Origin: Candidatus Peregrinibacteria bacterium CG10_big_fil_rev_8_21_14_0_10_55_24
GTDB taxonomy: Bacteria; Patescibacteriota; Gracilibacteria; Peribacterales; Peribacteraceae
Assembly: GCA_002772745.1 (NCBI GenBank)
Contig: PFDV01000001.1
Coordinates: 1-64,000 of the forward strand
DNA: 64,000 nt
Direction: 5' to 3'
In this document: positions 48,031-57,582 of the stretch, piece after piece
How the letters are laid out: every line of letters begins with the position of its first letter
Numbering within the stretch: the stretch's first letter is position 1
Position numbers and translations under genes: made by a program
Notes under the pieces: model-generated
Databases searched by the model: none
What the model saw: only the letters and a program-made list of their open reading frames with translations
Told to the model about the DNA's origin: nothing

Positions 48031-48879
48031 ATGAGCGCACGCATCCTCTCCGGCAAGGAAGCGGCATCGGCACTCCTTGGAGAGCTTACACTCAAAGTGA
48101 AGACCCTCGATCCAAAACTTGTCGTGGTGCAGGTGGGCGACAACCCTGCAAGCGAGAGCTACATCAAGCAGAAGATGAAAAACTCTCAGGAGATCGGCAT
48201 GCGCGCCGAGCACCGTCATCTCCCGAAGGAGTCAGAGCTTTCCGTGTTGATGGCGCTCATTGAAGAGCTCAACTCCGATGCGGATGTCTCGGGATTCATT
48301 GTGCAACTCCCTCTCCCCGATCACCTGAGTGCGCATGTGCCGCAGGTCATCCGTGCCATCGATCCCAAGAAGGACGTGGACGGATTCACCGCGTACAACC
48401 TTGGCAAGATGTTCCTCTCCAAAGAGTTCGAACACCTCCCTCCTGCAACCCCCGCGGGCGTCATTGCACTCCTGGAGTACTACGATATCCCCATCAGAGG
48501 ACAGAACGTTACGGTTGTGGGCCACAGCAACCTGGTGGGTAAGCCGCTCTCCACCATGTTTCTCAACCGCGATGCAACAGTCACCACCTGCCACATCCAT
48601 ACCAAAGATCTTGCCTCGCACACGAAGACAGCCGACATCCTCTGCGTTGCTGTGGGGAAACCCGGACTCATCACGGCAAAGATGGTCAAACCCGGCGCCG
48701 TCGTCGTGGACATCGGCATCACCCGCACGGACGAGGGGCTCAAGGGAGACGTGGACTTCGATGCAGTGAAGGAAGTAGCTTCGGCAATCACCCCCGTCCC
48801 CGGCGGCATCGGTCCCATGACCGTTGCCAGCTTGATGCGCAACTGCGTCCGCGCGAAGGAACGCCAGCTGGAGCTGTAA
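48031..48879 (+). CDS. folD: Methylenetetrahydrofolate dehydrogenase/cyclohydrolase
   Basis: 282 residues from MSARILSGKEAAS; the ORF start at 47977 is rejected. FolD signatures: VGDNPASESYIKQKMKNSQEIGM with the Y...K active-site pair, VQLPLPDHL, DVDGF, VVGHSNLVGKPLSTMFLNRDATVTTCH and PVPGGIGPMTVASLMRNCV. It interconverts 5,10-methylene-, methenyl- and 10-formyl-THF with NADP, supplying formyl groups for purine synthesis, which fits purF and purD nearby. The length is normal. Confidence 0.97.
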   Translation: MSARILSGKEAASALLGELTLKVKTLDPKLVVVQVGDNPASESYIKQKMKNSQEIGMRAEHRHLPKESELSVLMALIEELNSDADVSGFIVQLPLPDHLSAHVPQVIRAIDPKKDVDGFTAYNLGKMFLSKEFEHLPPATPAGVIALLEYYDIPIRGQNVTVVGHSNLVGKPLSTMFLNRDATVTTCHIHTKDLASHTKTADILCVAVGKPGLITAKMVKPGAVVVDIGITRTDEGLKGDVDFDAVKEVASAITPVPGGIGPMTVASLMRNCVRAKERQLEL

Positions 48880-48884
48880 GGTGC

Positions 48885-49415
48885 TTACGAAAACACTCCT
48901 TTCACTCCTCCACCCAACTCACCGTGACGACGACCGCGTTCTCCTGCCATGGAACGCTGCATGCGCTCACGCACCTCGCTCTGTTGCTTTTGAATTTCAC
49001 TCGTAGAAAAACCTTCCTCCACTGTATGTGCACGATGGAGGACACACTGAACATTTTCCAGTTCTCCCTGGAGCCACGTAAGAACGCGATGGTCCTGTTC
49101 CAATCGTCGTTGCACACTGGCGTTGTTGGCGTAGAATGTATCGATCTTGTTGTTGAGATCCTGAACAAGTTCAGAGACACTGCGGTAATGGAGCGCACCG
49201 GACTGCGTTTCGCGTGCAAGCGTTGGTGCATCTGTTTGCGCATAGAGCGCCTCCATATCCAGCAGGAGCGAAAGTACTTCGCCCTGCGTCAAATCCTCCG
49301 GGTCATGGAGGCCGATACGATCGGTGAGCAGTGCGTCCAGCGCCATGCGTTCCTGAGAATTTTGCTGTCTGGGTGAACGGCGCCTGTCGTGAGGCTCGCG
49401 AAGTGTGTTGTGCAT
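48885..49415 (-). CDS. Hypothetical coiled-coil-like protein
   Basis: 176 residues, Arg/Gln/Glu-rich, predicted helical: DLTQGEVLSLLLDMEALYAQ, SELVQDLNNKIDTFYANNASVQRRLEQDHRVLTWLQGELENVQ. The tail ends GRRHGELGGGVKGVFS. No signal peptide or TM helix. The TATAAT ends 9 nt before the ATG. Convergent with folD, 6 bp apart. No family was recognised. Confidence 0.55.
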   Translation of the reverse strand: MHNTLREPHDRRRSPRQQNSQERMALDALLTDRIGLHDPEDLTQGEVLSLLLDMEALYAQTDAPTLARETQSGALHYRSVSELVQDLNNKIDTFYANNASVQRRLEQDHRVLTWLQGELENVQCVLHRAHTVEEGFSTSEIQKQQSEVRERMQRSMAGERGRRHGELGGGVKGVFS

Positions 49416-49452
49416 TTCTTTATTATTATATACTTTTTTAATATTTAGTCAA

Positions 49453-50085
49453 TTACGGGCATTCCCGTGAGATCATCTGCTTGCACTGCACAGGCGTAAA
49501 GGATTGCTCCCCTCCCCGTATCCGATCACAGAGCGAGGGATTGCACTGCTCCACCGCCAAAGAAAAGAGGCATTTGTCACGAGGGGGATTGCTTTCGAGA
49601 TGCGCAAAATCTTCGCCATGAATGCGCTCACAGAACAGAGGATCTCCTTCCTCAAGCGCCATGCGCTCATAGCAACGATCCTGCTCTGCGCCTTCGAGTG
49701 CACCACAAGGATCACCGGCGGCATCGGGGGCTTGCTGCTTCTGCTCCTCCACCTTCTCTTCAGGCTGCTCTTCTGCAGCGCACTGAGGAAGCAGAGCGAG
49801 TTCTTCCTTACACCCTTCGCTGCTATACGCCAGCTTCAGGCGATCGCAGAGTGAGGCATCGCACGACTGCAATGCGAGGTAGACAAAGCAACGCTCCCGA
49901 ACTTCAAAATTTGCAATCTCCTCGCAGTGTGCAACCACCTGCTCATCAAGGGCCTGCTCCAACAGGCACGTATCGCGCTGTACCCCTTTTTCACGCTCCT
50001 CGCACGGGCGCTGCAAAGAGATCGTGGGCAATGTGCAGCCCACCAAAAACACAGAGAGAGAGATACTGGAGAATGCGCAGCGCAT
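49453..50085 (-). CDS. Cys-rich putative lipoprotein
   Basis: About 210 residues from MRCAFSSISLSVFLVGCTLP with lipobox LVGC. The mature protein has some 17 Cys in repeated C....(D/E)..C patterns (RDTCLLEQAL, VAHCEEIANFEVRERC, DASLCDRLK, DPCGALEGAEQDRCYERMA, LFCERIHGE, NPSLCDRIRGG). These suggest disulfide-stabilised helical hairpins, with a Glu/Gln-rich linker near residue 115. It is probably anchored outside the membrane. TACACT ends 6 nt before the ATG. It is divergent from the HD-like gene across a 70-bp shared promoter region. No family was recognised. Confidence 0.6.
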   Translation of the reverse strand: MRCAFSSISLSVFLVGCTLPTISLQRPCEEREKGVQRDTCLLEQALDEQVVAHCEEIANFEVRERCFVYLALQSCDASLCDRLKLAYSSEGCKEELALLPQCAAEEQPEEKVEEQKQQAPDAAGDPCGALEGAEQDRCYERMALEEGDPLFCERIHGEDFAHLESNPPRDKCLFSLAVEQCNPSLCDRIRGGEQSFTPVQCKQMISRECP

Positions 50086-50091
50086 GGCCAC

Positions 50092-50148
50092 AGTGTAGCG
50101 TAGAGAACACGGTCACGCGTAGACACATCGAATCTATTGGAGTACAAT
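50092..50148. promoter_or_regulatory. Divergent leaderless -10 pair (TACACT minus, TACAAT plus)
   Basis: TACACT (minus, 50097-50092) ends 6 nt before the lipoprotein ATG. TACAAT (plus, 50143-50148) ends 7 nt before the ATG at 50156. The spacer is only ~70 bp. Confidence 0.5.
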
Positions 50149-50155
50149 GATTATT

Positions 50156-50980
50156 ATGGAGAGTCAAGATACAGACCCACATGCTCCAAACGCGTTCGAG
50201 CAAAAGAAGCGCGATTTTTTTAGGCGTCTCGCGTTGTCTCTACGACCAACACTGAACATACACAAAGCACTTGGCCTCTGGAAAGCAGACAACAGAGACC
50301 GACATGGATTTCGTAATGTCACGGAACATTGCCTTGTCGAAGTGCCGCGTTGTCGTGTACTCGCTGAACATCTCCGGCTCCCCGACGCCGTGCGGAAGAA
50401 ACTCGACGAAGCAGCAATTCTCCACGACGCGTGGAAACAGCAGGAAATTCTGTTGGCAAGACAAGCCAGCGAACAGGGCACTTCTATTTGGGCAGCATTT
50501 GCGCGTGCAAGTGAAGAGTTCCGGGCATTCCTTGTGGAACAACACGTCGACCCAGACGTCATCGAGTTGACCGGGGGGATCGGTCATCTCTCCCTCAAAA
50601 CCGTGGAGTCCTTGCTTGAGAAGCACTGTACCCCTCTCGAGGAAGCTATGCTCATTCTCCATTACGTCGATGATATTTCCCGTAACAGCGATTGGGTAGC
50701 TCCAGCTACGATTCAGAGTGCAACACAACAGAAAGTGAACGCGCTGGATCTGCGCATGGATGCTTGTAAGGAGCGACCTCTCTACCGACAACTGGATATT
50801 GAAGGGAATGCGCATCTCGGTGAAGGTACCTATGCAGCGGTTTTACGTGTCGGACATGCGGTCGAAGCCAAACTTAGTCACCTCATCCGCCTCAAATCTG
50901 GCAAAAGCATTCCGCCGGTGAACCTGCCCGAATGGATTGATACTGAAGTGAGAACCGCTATTGAAACGGGGTCGGAGTAG
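50156..50980 (+). CDS. HD-domain-like putative phosphohydrolase
   Basis: 274 residues from MESQDTDPHAPNAFEQKK; the ATG at 50147 lies inside the -10 hexamer. The sequence contains NVTEHCLVEVPRCRVLAEHL, then KLDEAAILHDAWKQQEI, with the H...HD spacing of HD-type metal-dependent phosphohydrolases, and HYVDDISRNSDWV further on, where a second acidic residue is expected. Many such proteins act on nucleotides or cyclic nucleotides. The substrate is not predictable. There is no signal or TM segment. Confidence is moderate because the first metal His is assigned by eye. Confidence 0.6.
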   Translation: MESQDTDPHAPNAFEQKKRDFFRRLALSLRPTLNIHKALGLWKADNRDRHGFRNVTEHCLVEVPRCRVLAEHLRLPDAVRKKLDEAAILHDAWKQQEILLARQASEQGTSIWAAFARASEEFRAFLVEQHVDPDVIELTGGIGHLSLKTVESLLEKHCTPLEEAMLILHYVDDISRNSDWVAPATIQSATQQKVNALDLRMDACKERPLYRQLDIEGNAHLGEGTYAAVLRVGHAVEAKLSHLIRLKSGKSIPPVNLPEWIDTEVRTAIETGSE

Positions 50981-51119
50981 CGCAAGAACAACGCCAGTCG
51001 CTTGCACTCCGACAATCTCTCTGTAAAATGCTTCCGTGGAAACACCGTCCACCGCTGATTTTCGGCTTCCCTGCGTTTCCACCCTTCCGGCTGCCTCCCC
51101 CCCCTTCCCCGCCTAAGCT

Positions 51120-52637
51120 ATGTGCGGTGTTCTTGCTGTGTCCGGTTTCCGCGACGTCATTCAGGATCTTTACGATGGACTCATCCTCCTTCAGCACCGC
51201 GGCCAGGATGCAGCAGGCATTATCACGTACGACCAGCAATTCCACCTGAAGAAGAGCAACGGCATGGTGCGCGACGTTTTCCATACCAAATCCTTAAACC
51301 GCCTGCGCGGCACTATGGGTATCGGGCATGTCCGCTACCCCACCGCGGGGTGTTCGAGCGAATTTGAAGCACAACCGTTCTTTGTGAACACGCCCTTCGG
51401 CATGGCACTCGCACACAACGGAAACCTGACGAACGCCGATGAGTTGCGGGTGGAACTTTTGGAAAAGCGGTTCCGCCACCTCAATACAAACTCCGACTCG
51501 GAGATTCTTTTGAACGTCTTTGCATCGGCACTGCGCCACCAGCGTCCCAAGAACCTGACGCCAGACCATGTCTTTGGAGCTCTAAAGCACGTCATGCGCA
51601 AATGTAAAGGTGCTTACTCCGCCGTCGCACTCATCGGCGGCCAGGGAATCGTGGGCTTCCGCGATCCCTACGGCATTCGACCACTGCAACTGGGCAGACG
51701 GAAATTCGGTATGAAGGAAGAGTACATGATTGCCTCGGAGAACACCGTAATGAAAGCGTTGGACTATGAGTTTGTCCGCGATATCGAGCCCGGGGAAGCC
51801 GTCTTCATTGATAAGCATAACCGACTCCATACCAAACATATCCGCCAAGGACACTTAACTCCGTGCATCTTTGAATGGGTATACCTCTCCGCGCCAGATT
51901 CCACCATCAATGGCGTGAGCGTCTACAAAGCCCGCGTGCGCATGGGAGAATATCTGGCCAGACAAATTAAAGCGTCCGGCCTCCACATCGATTCGGTCGT
52001 TCCCGTTCCGGATACCGGACGTCCCATCGCTACGGGGCTCGCGGACAAGTTAAGAGTGCGCTACCGCGAAGGATTGATTAAGAATCGCTACATCGGACGC
52101 ACGTTCATCATGCCGGGACAGAGCATCCGCAAGAGGAGTTTGCGCTTCAAACTCCACCCCATCGAACTCGAATTCAGGGGAAAAGACATCCTGCTGGTGG
52201 ATGATTCCATCGTGCGCGGCAACACGAGCAAAAAAATCATCGAGCTCTGTCGTGATGTGGGAGCTCGCAAGGTGTACTTCGCCTCTGCGGCACCGCCCAT
52301 CGTCAGCCCCGACGTGTACGGCATCGACATGCCCACGAAAGAGGAACTCATCGCCAGCGGTAGGAGCATAGAACAAGTACGACAATACATCGGCGCGGAC
52401 GCTCTCTTTTACGGTAGAGTGGAAGACCTCCATAAAGCAGTCCGTTACGGGAACAAGAAGATCCATCAATTCAGCGAAGGCTACTTCACTTCCAAGTACC
52501 CCACGCCGGAAGTGACACCGGCGCTCCTCAAAAAACTGGGCACCTGCAGGAATAAAACTCGCTCCGATTACCATCGTGAAGAGAGCCTCTTTGAGGATGA
52601 AGAGAACGAAGCAGGCAGGACAATGACGTTAGTATGA
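51120..52637 (+). CDS. purF: Amidophosphoribosyltransferase
   Basis: 505 residues. It starts MCGVLAVSGF with the nucleophilic Cys2 exposed after Met removal and no propeptide. The Ntn glutaminase blocks LLQHRGQDAAGI, GIGHVRYPTAG, NGNLTN and SDSEIL are present. The PRT domain has VPVPDTGRPIA and the PRPP loop ILLVDDSIVRGNTSKKI. It commits PRPP to purine synthesis by making phosphoribosylamine, the substrate of PurD encoded next. The leader is ~80 nt from TGTAAAAT. Confidence 0.97.
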   Translation: MCGVLAVSGFRDVIQDLYDGLILLQHRGQDAAGIITYDQQFHLKKSNGMVRDVFHTKSLNRLRGTMGIGHVRYPTAGCSSEFEAQPFFVNTPFGMALAHNGNLTNADELRVELLEKRFRHLNTNSDSEILLNVFASALRHQRPKNLTPDHVFGALKHVMRKCKGAYSAVALIGGQGIVGFRDPYGIRPLQLGRRKFGMKEEYMIASENTVMKALDYEFVRDIEPGEAVFIDKHNRLHTKHIRQGHLTPCIFEWVYLSAPDSTINGVSVYKARVRMGEYLARQIKASGLHIDSVVPVPDTGRPIATGLADKLRVRYREGLIKNRYIGRTFIMPGQSIRKRSLRFKLHPIELEFRGKDILLVDDSIVRGNTSKKIIELCRDVGARKVYFASAAPPIVSPDVYGIDMPTKEELIASGRSIEQVRQYIGADALFYGRVEDLHKAVRYGNKKIHQFSEGYFTSKYPTPEVTPALLKKLGTCRNKTRSDYHREESLFEDEENEAGRTMTLV

Positions 52638-52737
52638 AGCAAGGTTTAAGCTTCCCTCATGTATGCGCATTCGTGTGCGAGACTCTTCGCGATTGGCCGA
52701 CTCTCCTCTATTATGGAAACTGTCTCCTTCCCCTCTC

Positions 52738-54075
52738 ATGCGCGTCCTGCTCATCTGCTCTTCGGCCCGCGGTCACGCCATCGCCGACGCGCTGAAGCGC
52801 AGCCCAGAGTCCCCGGATATCATCGCCATGTGCAAAGAGCGTAATCCTGGGGTGGAAGACCTGGCAGAAACCCTGGTAGTCGACGACATCATGAATTTTC
52901 AATCAGCCCTGAATATAGCCAAAAAGTACAAACCAAACTTTGCGTTCATCGGACCGGAAGATCCCATAGGAGGAGGCTTGAGCGATGCGCTCAGTGCCGC
53001 AGGTATCCCCTGCGTTGCTCCGACAAAGAGCTTGGGCAGACTGGAATCGAGCAAGGGATTCACAAGGAATCTCCTGAGGAAGCACGGCATTGATGCTTCA
53101 CCTAAGTTTAGAGTTTTTAGCTCAGATCAGGGCTCCGAAATGTACAAATTTATTGATCAAGAATTGGAAGGAGCCTTCGTCGTCAAGTACGATGCTCTCA
53201 AGGGGGGCAAGGGCGTGAAGGTGAGTGGAGAGCACCTTAAGAATATTGACGAAGGCGTTGCCTACGCGCGTGAGTGCATCGCTGAGTGCGGCAGCGTGGT
53301 CATCGAAGAGAAACTCATCGGAGTTGAATTCAGCCTCCTGAGTTTCGCTTCGGGCAAGACCACGGTGGACATGCCCGCCGTGCAGGACCACAAGAGAGCA
53401 TTCAATGGTGACACGGGCCCCAATACCGGAGGCATGGGTACCATCAGTGATGCAGGTCATTCACTCCCCTTTCTTACAACTCAGGATCTTGCCCGCGCGA
53501 GTGAGATCAATCGACTCACAGCCGAGGCGCTCCTCAAGGAATGCAATGCGGAGTACAAGGGTATCCTCTACGGTGGCTTTATCGCCGTCAAAGACGGCGT
53601 GCGCTTGATCGAGTATAACGCGCGCTTCGGCGATCCCGAGGCTCTCAACATCCTACCGCTCCTCGAATCGGACTTCGTCACGATCTGCCAGGCGATCCTC
53701 ACGGGTGAGCTTAGCGATGAGCTCGTGCGCTTCGCGCACAAGGCAACCGTATGCAAGTACATCACGCCAGAGGGGTACCCGCAGAACAACGATCAGCGTG
53801 ATGCGGTGGTGCGATTCCCCGCTCTGCCTAATAACGCACGACTCTTCTATGGCAACATCCGTCGGGATGGTGATGGAGTACTCCACCTGGGTAGCTCACG
53901 CACGGCAGGAATCGTCGGGGTTGGATCGACGATTGCCGAGGCGGAAACGCTTGCCGAGTCACTCTGCCAACGCGTGGAAGGACCGGTGCGCCACCGCAGT
54001 GATATTGGCACGGAGGCGCTCCTCAATGAGCGTAGTACCACGATGCAACGTCTCCGCTCCGCCGTACATTCATGA
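52738..54075 (+). CDS. purD: Phosphoribosylamine-glycine ligase
   Basis: 445 residues from MRVLLICSSARGHAIADAL; the ORF track start at 52663 adds 25 non-homologous residues. GARS features: FIGPEDPIGGGLSDAL, ATP-grasp KYDALKGGKGVKV, VVIEEKLIGVEFSLLSF, QDHKRAFNGDTGPNTGGMG and GFIAVKDGVRLIEYNARFGDPEALNILPLL. It joins glycine to phosphoribosylamine in the second purine step. The purF-purD order implies an operon with ~100 bp between. Other pur genes lie outside the window. Confidence 0.95.
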   Translation: MRVLLICSSARGHAIADALKRSPESPDIIAMCKERNPGVEDLAETLVVDDIMNFQSALNIAKKYKPNFAFIGPEDPIGGGLSDALSAAGIPCVAPTKSLGRLESSKGFTRNLLRKHGIDASPKFRVFSSDQGSEMYKFIDQELEGAFVVKYDALKGGKGVKVSGEHLKNIDEGVAYARECIAECGSVVIEEKLIGVEFSLLSFASGKTTVDMPAVQDHKRAFNGDTGPNTGGMGTISDAGHSLPFLTTQDLARASEINRLTAEALLKECNAEYKGILYGGFIAVKDGVRLIEYNARFGDPEALNILPLLESDFVTICQAILTGELSDELVRFAHKATVCKYITPEGYPQNNDQRDAVVRFPALPNNARLFYGNIRRDGDGVLHLGSSRTAGIVGVGSTIAEAETLAESLCQRVEGPVRHRSDIGTEALLNERSTTMQRLRSAVHS

Positions 54076-54169
54076 CCAGGACTGCTCCAGCAATGAATCC
54101 GCGTACCTTAGGTTCATAAACCTTAGTGACGGGAGTGGAAGTGCGGAGGGTTTATCCAACGTGCTCTAT

Positions 54170-55237
54170 TCACGTGGAGCCCTTCATAGAGCCAATTTTC
54201 TCGTCTTGATCCCTCTGGACGAGATCGGCGATGATCTCAGGGAGATCTCCTTCCAAAATGCCGGGCAGGTTGGAATAGTTTTTGCCCAAGCGATGATCGG
54301 TTACGCGGTCTTGGGGGAAATTGTAGGTGCGAATCTTCTCACTGCGATCCCCCGAGCCGATCTGCCCCGAGCGCAGTTCCCCGCGTTCCTTCGCGCGACG
54401 TTCCTCCTCCAGCGCGAAGAGGCGACTCCTGAGAATATTGAGCGCTCGGACTTTGTTCTTGAGCTGACTCTTCTCATCCTGGCACTGCACGACAAGCCCC
54501 GTAGGCAAGTGGGTTACGCGCACGGCCGAGTCGGTCGTATTCACCGACTGCCCTCCCGGGCCGCTCGAGCGGAACACGTCGATGCGCAGATCTTCGGGCT
54601 TGATGACAAGATCGACCTCCTCGGCTTCAGGCAGAATCGCCACTGATGCGGCAGACGTGTGAATGCGTCCTTTGCTCTCCGTCTCCGGTACGCGCTGCAC
54701 GCGGTGCACACCGGACTCGTACTTCAAATTCCCGTACGCTCGCACACCTTCCATACGGCAAATAGCTTCCTTAATTCCCCCACCTTCCGCATCCGCCTTG
54801 CTCAAGATCTCTGTCTTCCATCCCTGATTTTGCGCGTAACGCAGATACATCCTGAGAAGCTCAGCAGCAAAGAGGGCAGCCTCCTCTCCACCTGTTCCGG
54901 CGCGTACTTCCAGGATGACATTGCGATCGTCATTGGGATCCTTTGGAGTCAGGAATGCGCGCATGGCCTCCTCTATCTGGGGCAAACGCTCTTGGGCTTC
55001 GCGAGCCTCTTCCTCCGCGAGCGGCTTAAGTTCGGGATCACCGGCAACTTCCTCCAAAGACCGCAGCGCAGCCTGGCAACGATCGTACTCCTTGAGAAGA
55101 GAGAGGAGCGGTTCGAGCTCGGCCATGCGCTTCCCTGCTGTAGCAATACGCTTGGGATCAGCCAAAACCTCAAGATCCTGCATGCTCTGCTCCAAGCTGC
55201 GGTATTCGTCTGCCAATGCGCGGAGCTTTTTGAGCAT
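54170..55237 (-). CDS. prfA: Peptide chain release factor 1
   Basis: 355 residues from [21 protein letters not shown]-1 features: the acidic N-terminal coiled region, [22 protein letters not shown], the GGQ loop in [31 protein letters not shown], and [23 protein letters not shown]1 releases peptides at UAA/UAG. The sequence uses UGA, UAA and UAG as stops, so an RF2 must exist elsewhere. The ATG is 23 bp downstream of the DUF5671 gene. Convergent with purD; the gap contains a small AGGTT/AACCT hairpin. Confidence 0.95.
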   Translation of the reverse strand: MLKKLRALADEYRSLEQSMQDLEVLADPKRIATAGKRMAELEPLLSLLKEYDRCQAALRSLEEVAGDPELKPLAEEEAREAQERLPQIEEAMRAFLTPKDPNDDRNVILEVRAGTGGEEAALFAAELLRMYLRYAQNQGWKTEILSKADAEGGGIKEAICRMEGVRAYGNLKYESGVHRVQRVPETESKGRIHTSAASVAILPEAEEVDLVIKPEDLRIDVFRSSGPGGQSVNTTDSAVRVTHLPTGLVVQCQDEKSQLKNKVRALNILRSRLFALEEERRAKERGELRSGQIGSGDRSEKIRTYNFPQDRVTDHRLGKNYSNLPGILEGDLPEIIADLVQRDQDEKIGSMKGST

Positions 55238-55260
55238 CGTGGAATCCCAGGAGAGAGGCG

Positions 55261-56343
55261 CTAGAACCTGCGATCGTTGACATCGAAAGCGAAGCAATGC
55301 CTGCCTGCCGGATGATCCCAGAAGACGTCGTAGTCGTGCGTCCGCGCATCGGTGAACACCGCGCAGAGCGAGAACGCCTTTCTCCCTGACTCAACCGTGT
55401 ACTCGTACGGCTCTCCCGTCTCGGGATCGGCGAGCTCCAGGCGGTAGTACCGCGCGTTCTGAGCAATCGTATCCAATGATTCCGGGAGCGCACGAAGCGG
55501 CCCCTCTTGCTCTATAACCTTCGGAAACTCATCCTGGTAGATATAGGAGTAGATCTCGCTGGAGATGGCCTGCAGATCCTCCACACGACGTTCGTCGATC
55601 TTGCGCAGACGTTCCTGCATGGGCGAACCGATGAGCAGAGCACCCCACACCAACACAACGACAACGACCGACGTGGCAATCCAGAAGAACGTGCGGTGCA
55701 AGCGCCGAGCAACATCCGTTCCCGGAATGAAGCGCAATGCTTGGAACTCGTAGAGGAACGTCAGACCGGAGAGTGAGAGAGCGACGAACACCTTAAGGAG
55801 AAACCGGATGGAGAGCTCACCTTCAAGCAGATAGAACACCAACGTCACCAATGTGCCGGCAATCGCAGCCGCCGTCACGAGGAGCGTTAAGTACGTCAAC
55901 CAACGACGGTTGCCGCTTGCTGCATGATCTTGATGGTGCGCAATATCCTTGAGGACAGCCCGGCTCATGAAGATGAGGAGAGGAAATCCTATGATGAGCA
56001 CGGCCATGGACCAACGAATGGTGGAGAGCTCGCCTTCGCGCAGGGGCGATGACTCCAGGGCAACATCGGGGAACAAGCGGTTGATGTACGTGAAGGCGAG
56101 GACAATGACACTAATGAGCGTCGTGTAGAGACCACCGAAGGAGAGGAGATGGAAGAACGCCTCGCGTGCACCGCCCGTATCGGGAGGCAGAGGCACGGGC
56201 ATCGTGAGCGCTTCTTGCGTGAGCGCCCGAGCGATATCTTTTTCTTTCCAGCCGTTGCTCAGTAGGAGCATGCGGATGGTTGCATGATCCAATCCCTTGT
56301 CGCGCGCATGCGCAATGAATTGTCCGATGGAATCGTGCGGCAT
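55261..56343 (-). CDS. DUF5671 membrane protein
   Basis: 360 residues. The cytoplasmic N-terminus is [36 protein letters not shown], a short helical motif typical of these CPR proteins. The DUF5671 core follows: [32 protein letters not shown]...[25 protein letters not shown]. Five to six TM helices are predicted, with a ~100-residue soluble C-terminus containing [18 protein letters not shown]. The family is widespread in Patescibacteria and its function is unknown. AATACT ends 6 nt before the ATG. prfA follows 23 bp downstream. Confidence 0.85.
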   Translation of the reverse strand: MPHDSIGQFIAHARDKGLDHATIRMLLLSNGWKEKDIARALTQEALTMPVPLPPDTGGAREAFFHLLSFGGLYTTLISVIVLAFTYINRLFPDVALESSPLREGELSTIRWSMAVLIIGFPLLIFMSRAVLKDIAHHQDHAASGNRRWLTYLTLLVTAAAIAGTLVTLVFYLLEGELSIRFLLKVFVALSLSGLTFLYEFQALRFIPGTDVARRLHRTFFWIATSVVVVVLVWGALLIGSPMQERLRKIDERRVEDLQAISSEIYSYIYQDEFPKVIEQEGPLRALPESLDTIAQNARYYRLELADPETGEPYEYTVESGRKAFSLCAVFTDARTHDYDVFWDHPAGRHCFAFDVNDRRF

Positions 56344-56349
56344 AGTGGG

Positions 56350-56355
56350 AGTATT
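56350..56355 (-). promoter_or_regulatory. -10 AATACT, leaderless DUF5671 promoter
   Basis: On the minus strand, TAGAATACT ends 6 nt before the ATG at 56343. Confidence 0.4.
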
Positions 56356-56391
56356 CTACTCACTCTGTTCACTCTACGCCAGTAAGCAATC

Positions 56392-57483
56392 TTGCGTGTT
56401 CTTGTCGCCATGTCCGGCGGAGTTGACTCCAGTGTAACTGCGTATCTGCTCAAAGAGCAGGGTCACGATGTAGTCGGTGCGCAACTCACGCTCTGGAGCG
56501 ATCCTTTGGCCCCACCGCTCGCGCGATTGCTCCCCAGCAAGTGCTGCAATACACAGACTAGAGCACGAGCGCGCTCCGTGGCCAAGAAGCTCGGTATCGC
56601 GCTTCACACGGCGGACCTGCAGCAGGAATTCTACGACGCGGTCGTTGTTCCGTTCCTGGATGCGTATCGCAGCGGACGTACACCCAACCCCTGCGTGCGG
56701 TGTAACCGTGACTTCAAGCATGCAGAGCTCCTCAAGCTTGCCGACACACTGGGATGCAACAGCGTTGCCACGGGCCACTATGCACGCATCGCGGTCGAGC
56801 GTCTGCCTGACGACTCACAACGATGGGTGCTCCTGGAGGCAGTCGATAGCACCAAGGACCAGAGCTACTTTCTGCATCAACTCGACCAAGACCAGCTGCG
56901 CCGCACGCTCTTCCCCTTGGGTACCCTCTTGAAGCGTCAAGTCTACGCACTGGCCGAGCACTTTGGCGTTCCCCTGGAGAAGGAGACTTACCGCGAAAGC
57001 CAGGATCTCTGCTTCTTCCCGGAAAAGGGTCCCGGCGCTTTCCTCAAGCGTTACTTGAAAGATGCCATGGAGCCGGGGGAAATCGCGCGCAGGGACGGCA
57101 CGGTCGTGGGCATGCACCAGGGTCTGGCACTCTATGCTCTCGGGCAGCGCCGCATCGGTGTCGGCGGACTACATATCCCTCTGGAAGTCGTGGGAAAGGA
57201 TCTCAAAACGAACCGTTTGATTGTGGAGGATGCGGGAACCGTCACAACACGCTCCATCTCCGTGGAGGATCTTCACTGGATCGCTTGGAAGCCTGAGGAG
57301 AACACGGAGGAACCCTTTGAGTACCGCACGCACTCCCGTGCCGCGCGCAGAAAGGGCGTCCTGCGGTATCACGGGAACCAGGGAACGCTGGAGCGGCTTA
57401 TTCCCGCTCCTCCCGAAACTCCCGGGCAATTCCTGGTGCTCTACCGTGGTGAGGAGGTTGTGGGAGGAGGCACGATGGTGTAA
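56392..57483 (+). CDS. mnmA: tRNA-specific 2-thiouridylase
   Basis: 363 residues. It starts with TTG: MRVLVAMSGGVDSSVTAYLL is the exact family N-terminus with the PP-loop SGGVDSS. TPNPCVRCNRDFKH carries the first catalytic Cys region and ESQDLCFFPEKG the second. HYARI and GQRRIGVGG are also present. MnmA thiolates U34 of Glu/Gln/Lys tRNAs with sulfur relayed from a desulfurase. The length is typical. It is divergent from the DUF5671 gene with 48 bp between. Confidence 0.96.
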   Translation: MRVLVAMSGGVDSSVTAYLLKEQGHDVVGAQLTLWSDPLAPPLARLLPSKCCNTQTRARARSVAKKLGIALHTADLQQEFYDAVVVPFLDAYRSGRTPNPCVRCNRDFKHAELLKLADTLGCNSVATGHYARIAVERLPDDSQRWVLLEAVDSTKDQSYFLHQLDQDQLRRTLFPLGTLLKRQVYALAEHFGVPLEKETYRESQDLCFFPEKGPGAFLKRYLKDAMEPGEIARRDGTVVGMHQGLALYALGQRRIGVGGLHIPLEVVGKDLKTNRLIVEDAGTVTTRSISVEDLHWIAWKPEENTEEPFEYRTHSRAARRKGVLRYHGNQGTLERLIPAPPETPGQFLVLYRGEEVVGGGTMV

Positions 57484-57582
57484 GAGATCAAGGGACTTTC
57501 CGCTGGAGGAACGCCCAGCTCGTGCTAGGATCTTCCTCCTGACCTTCTGCGTGCGTTCTTGGCTTTCTTCTGCTATACTACG

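Noticed and set aside
53705-54646. 313-aa plus ORF across purD end and prfA
   Set aside because: Antisense to prfA with its GGQ motif and out of frame with purD; no domain content.
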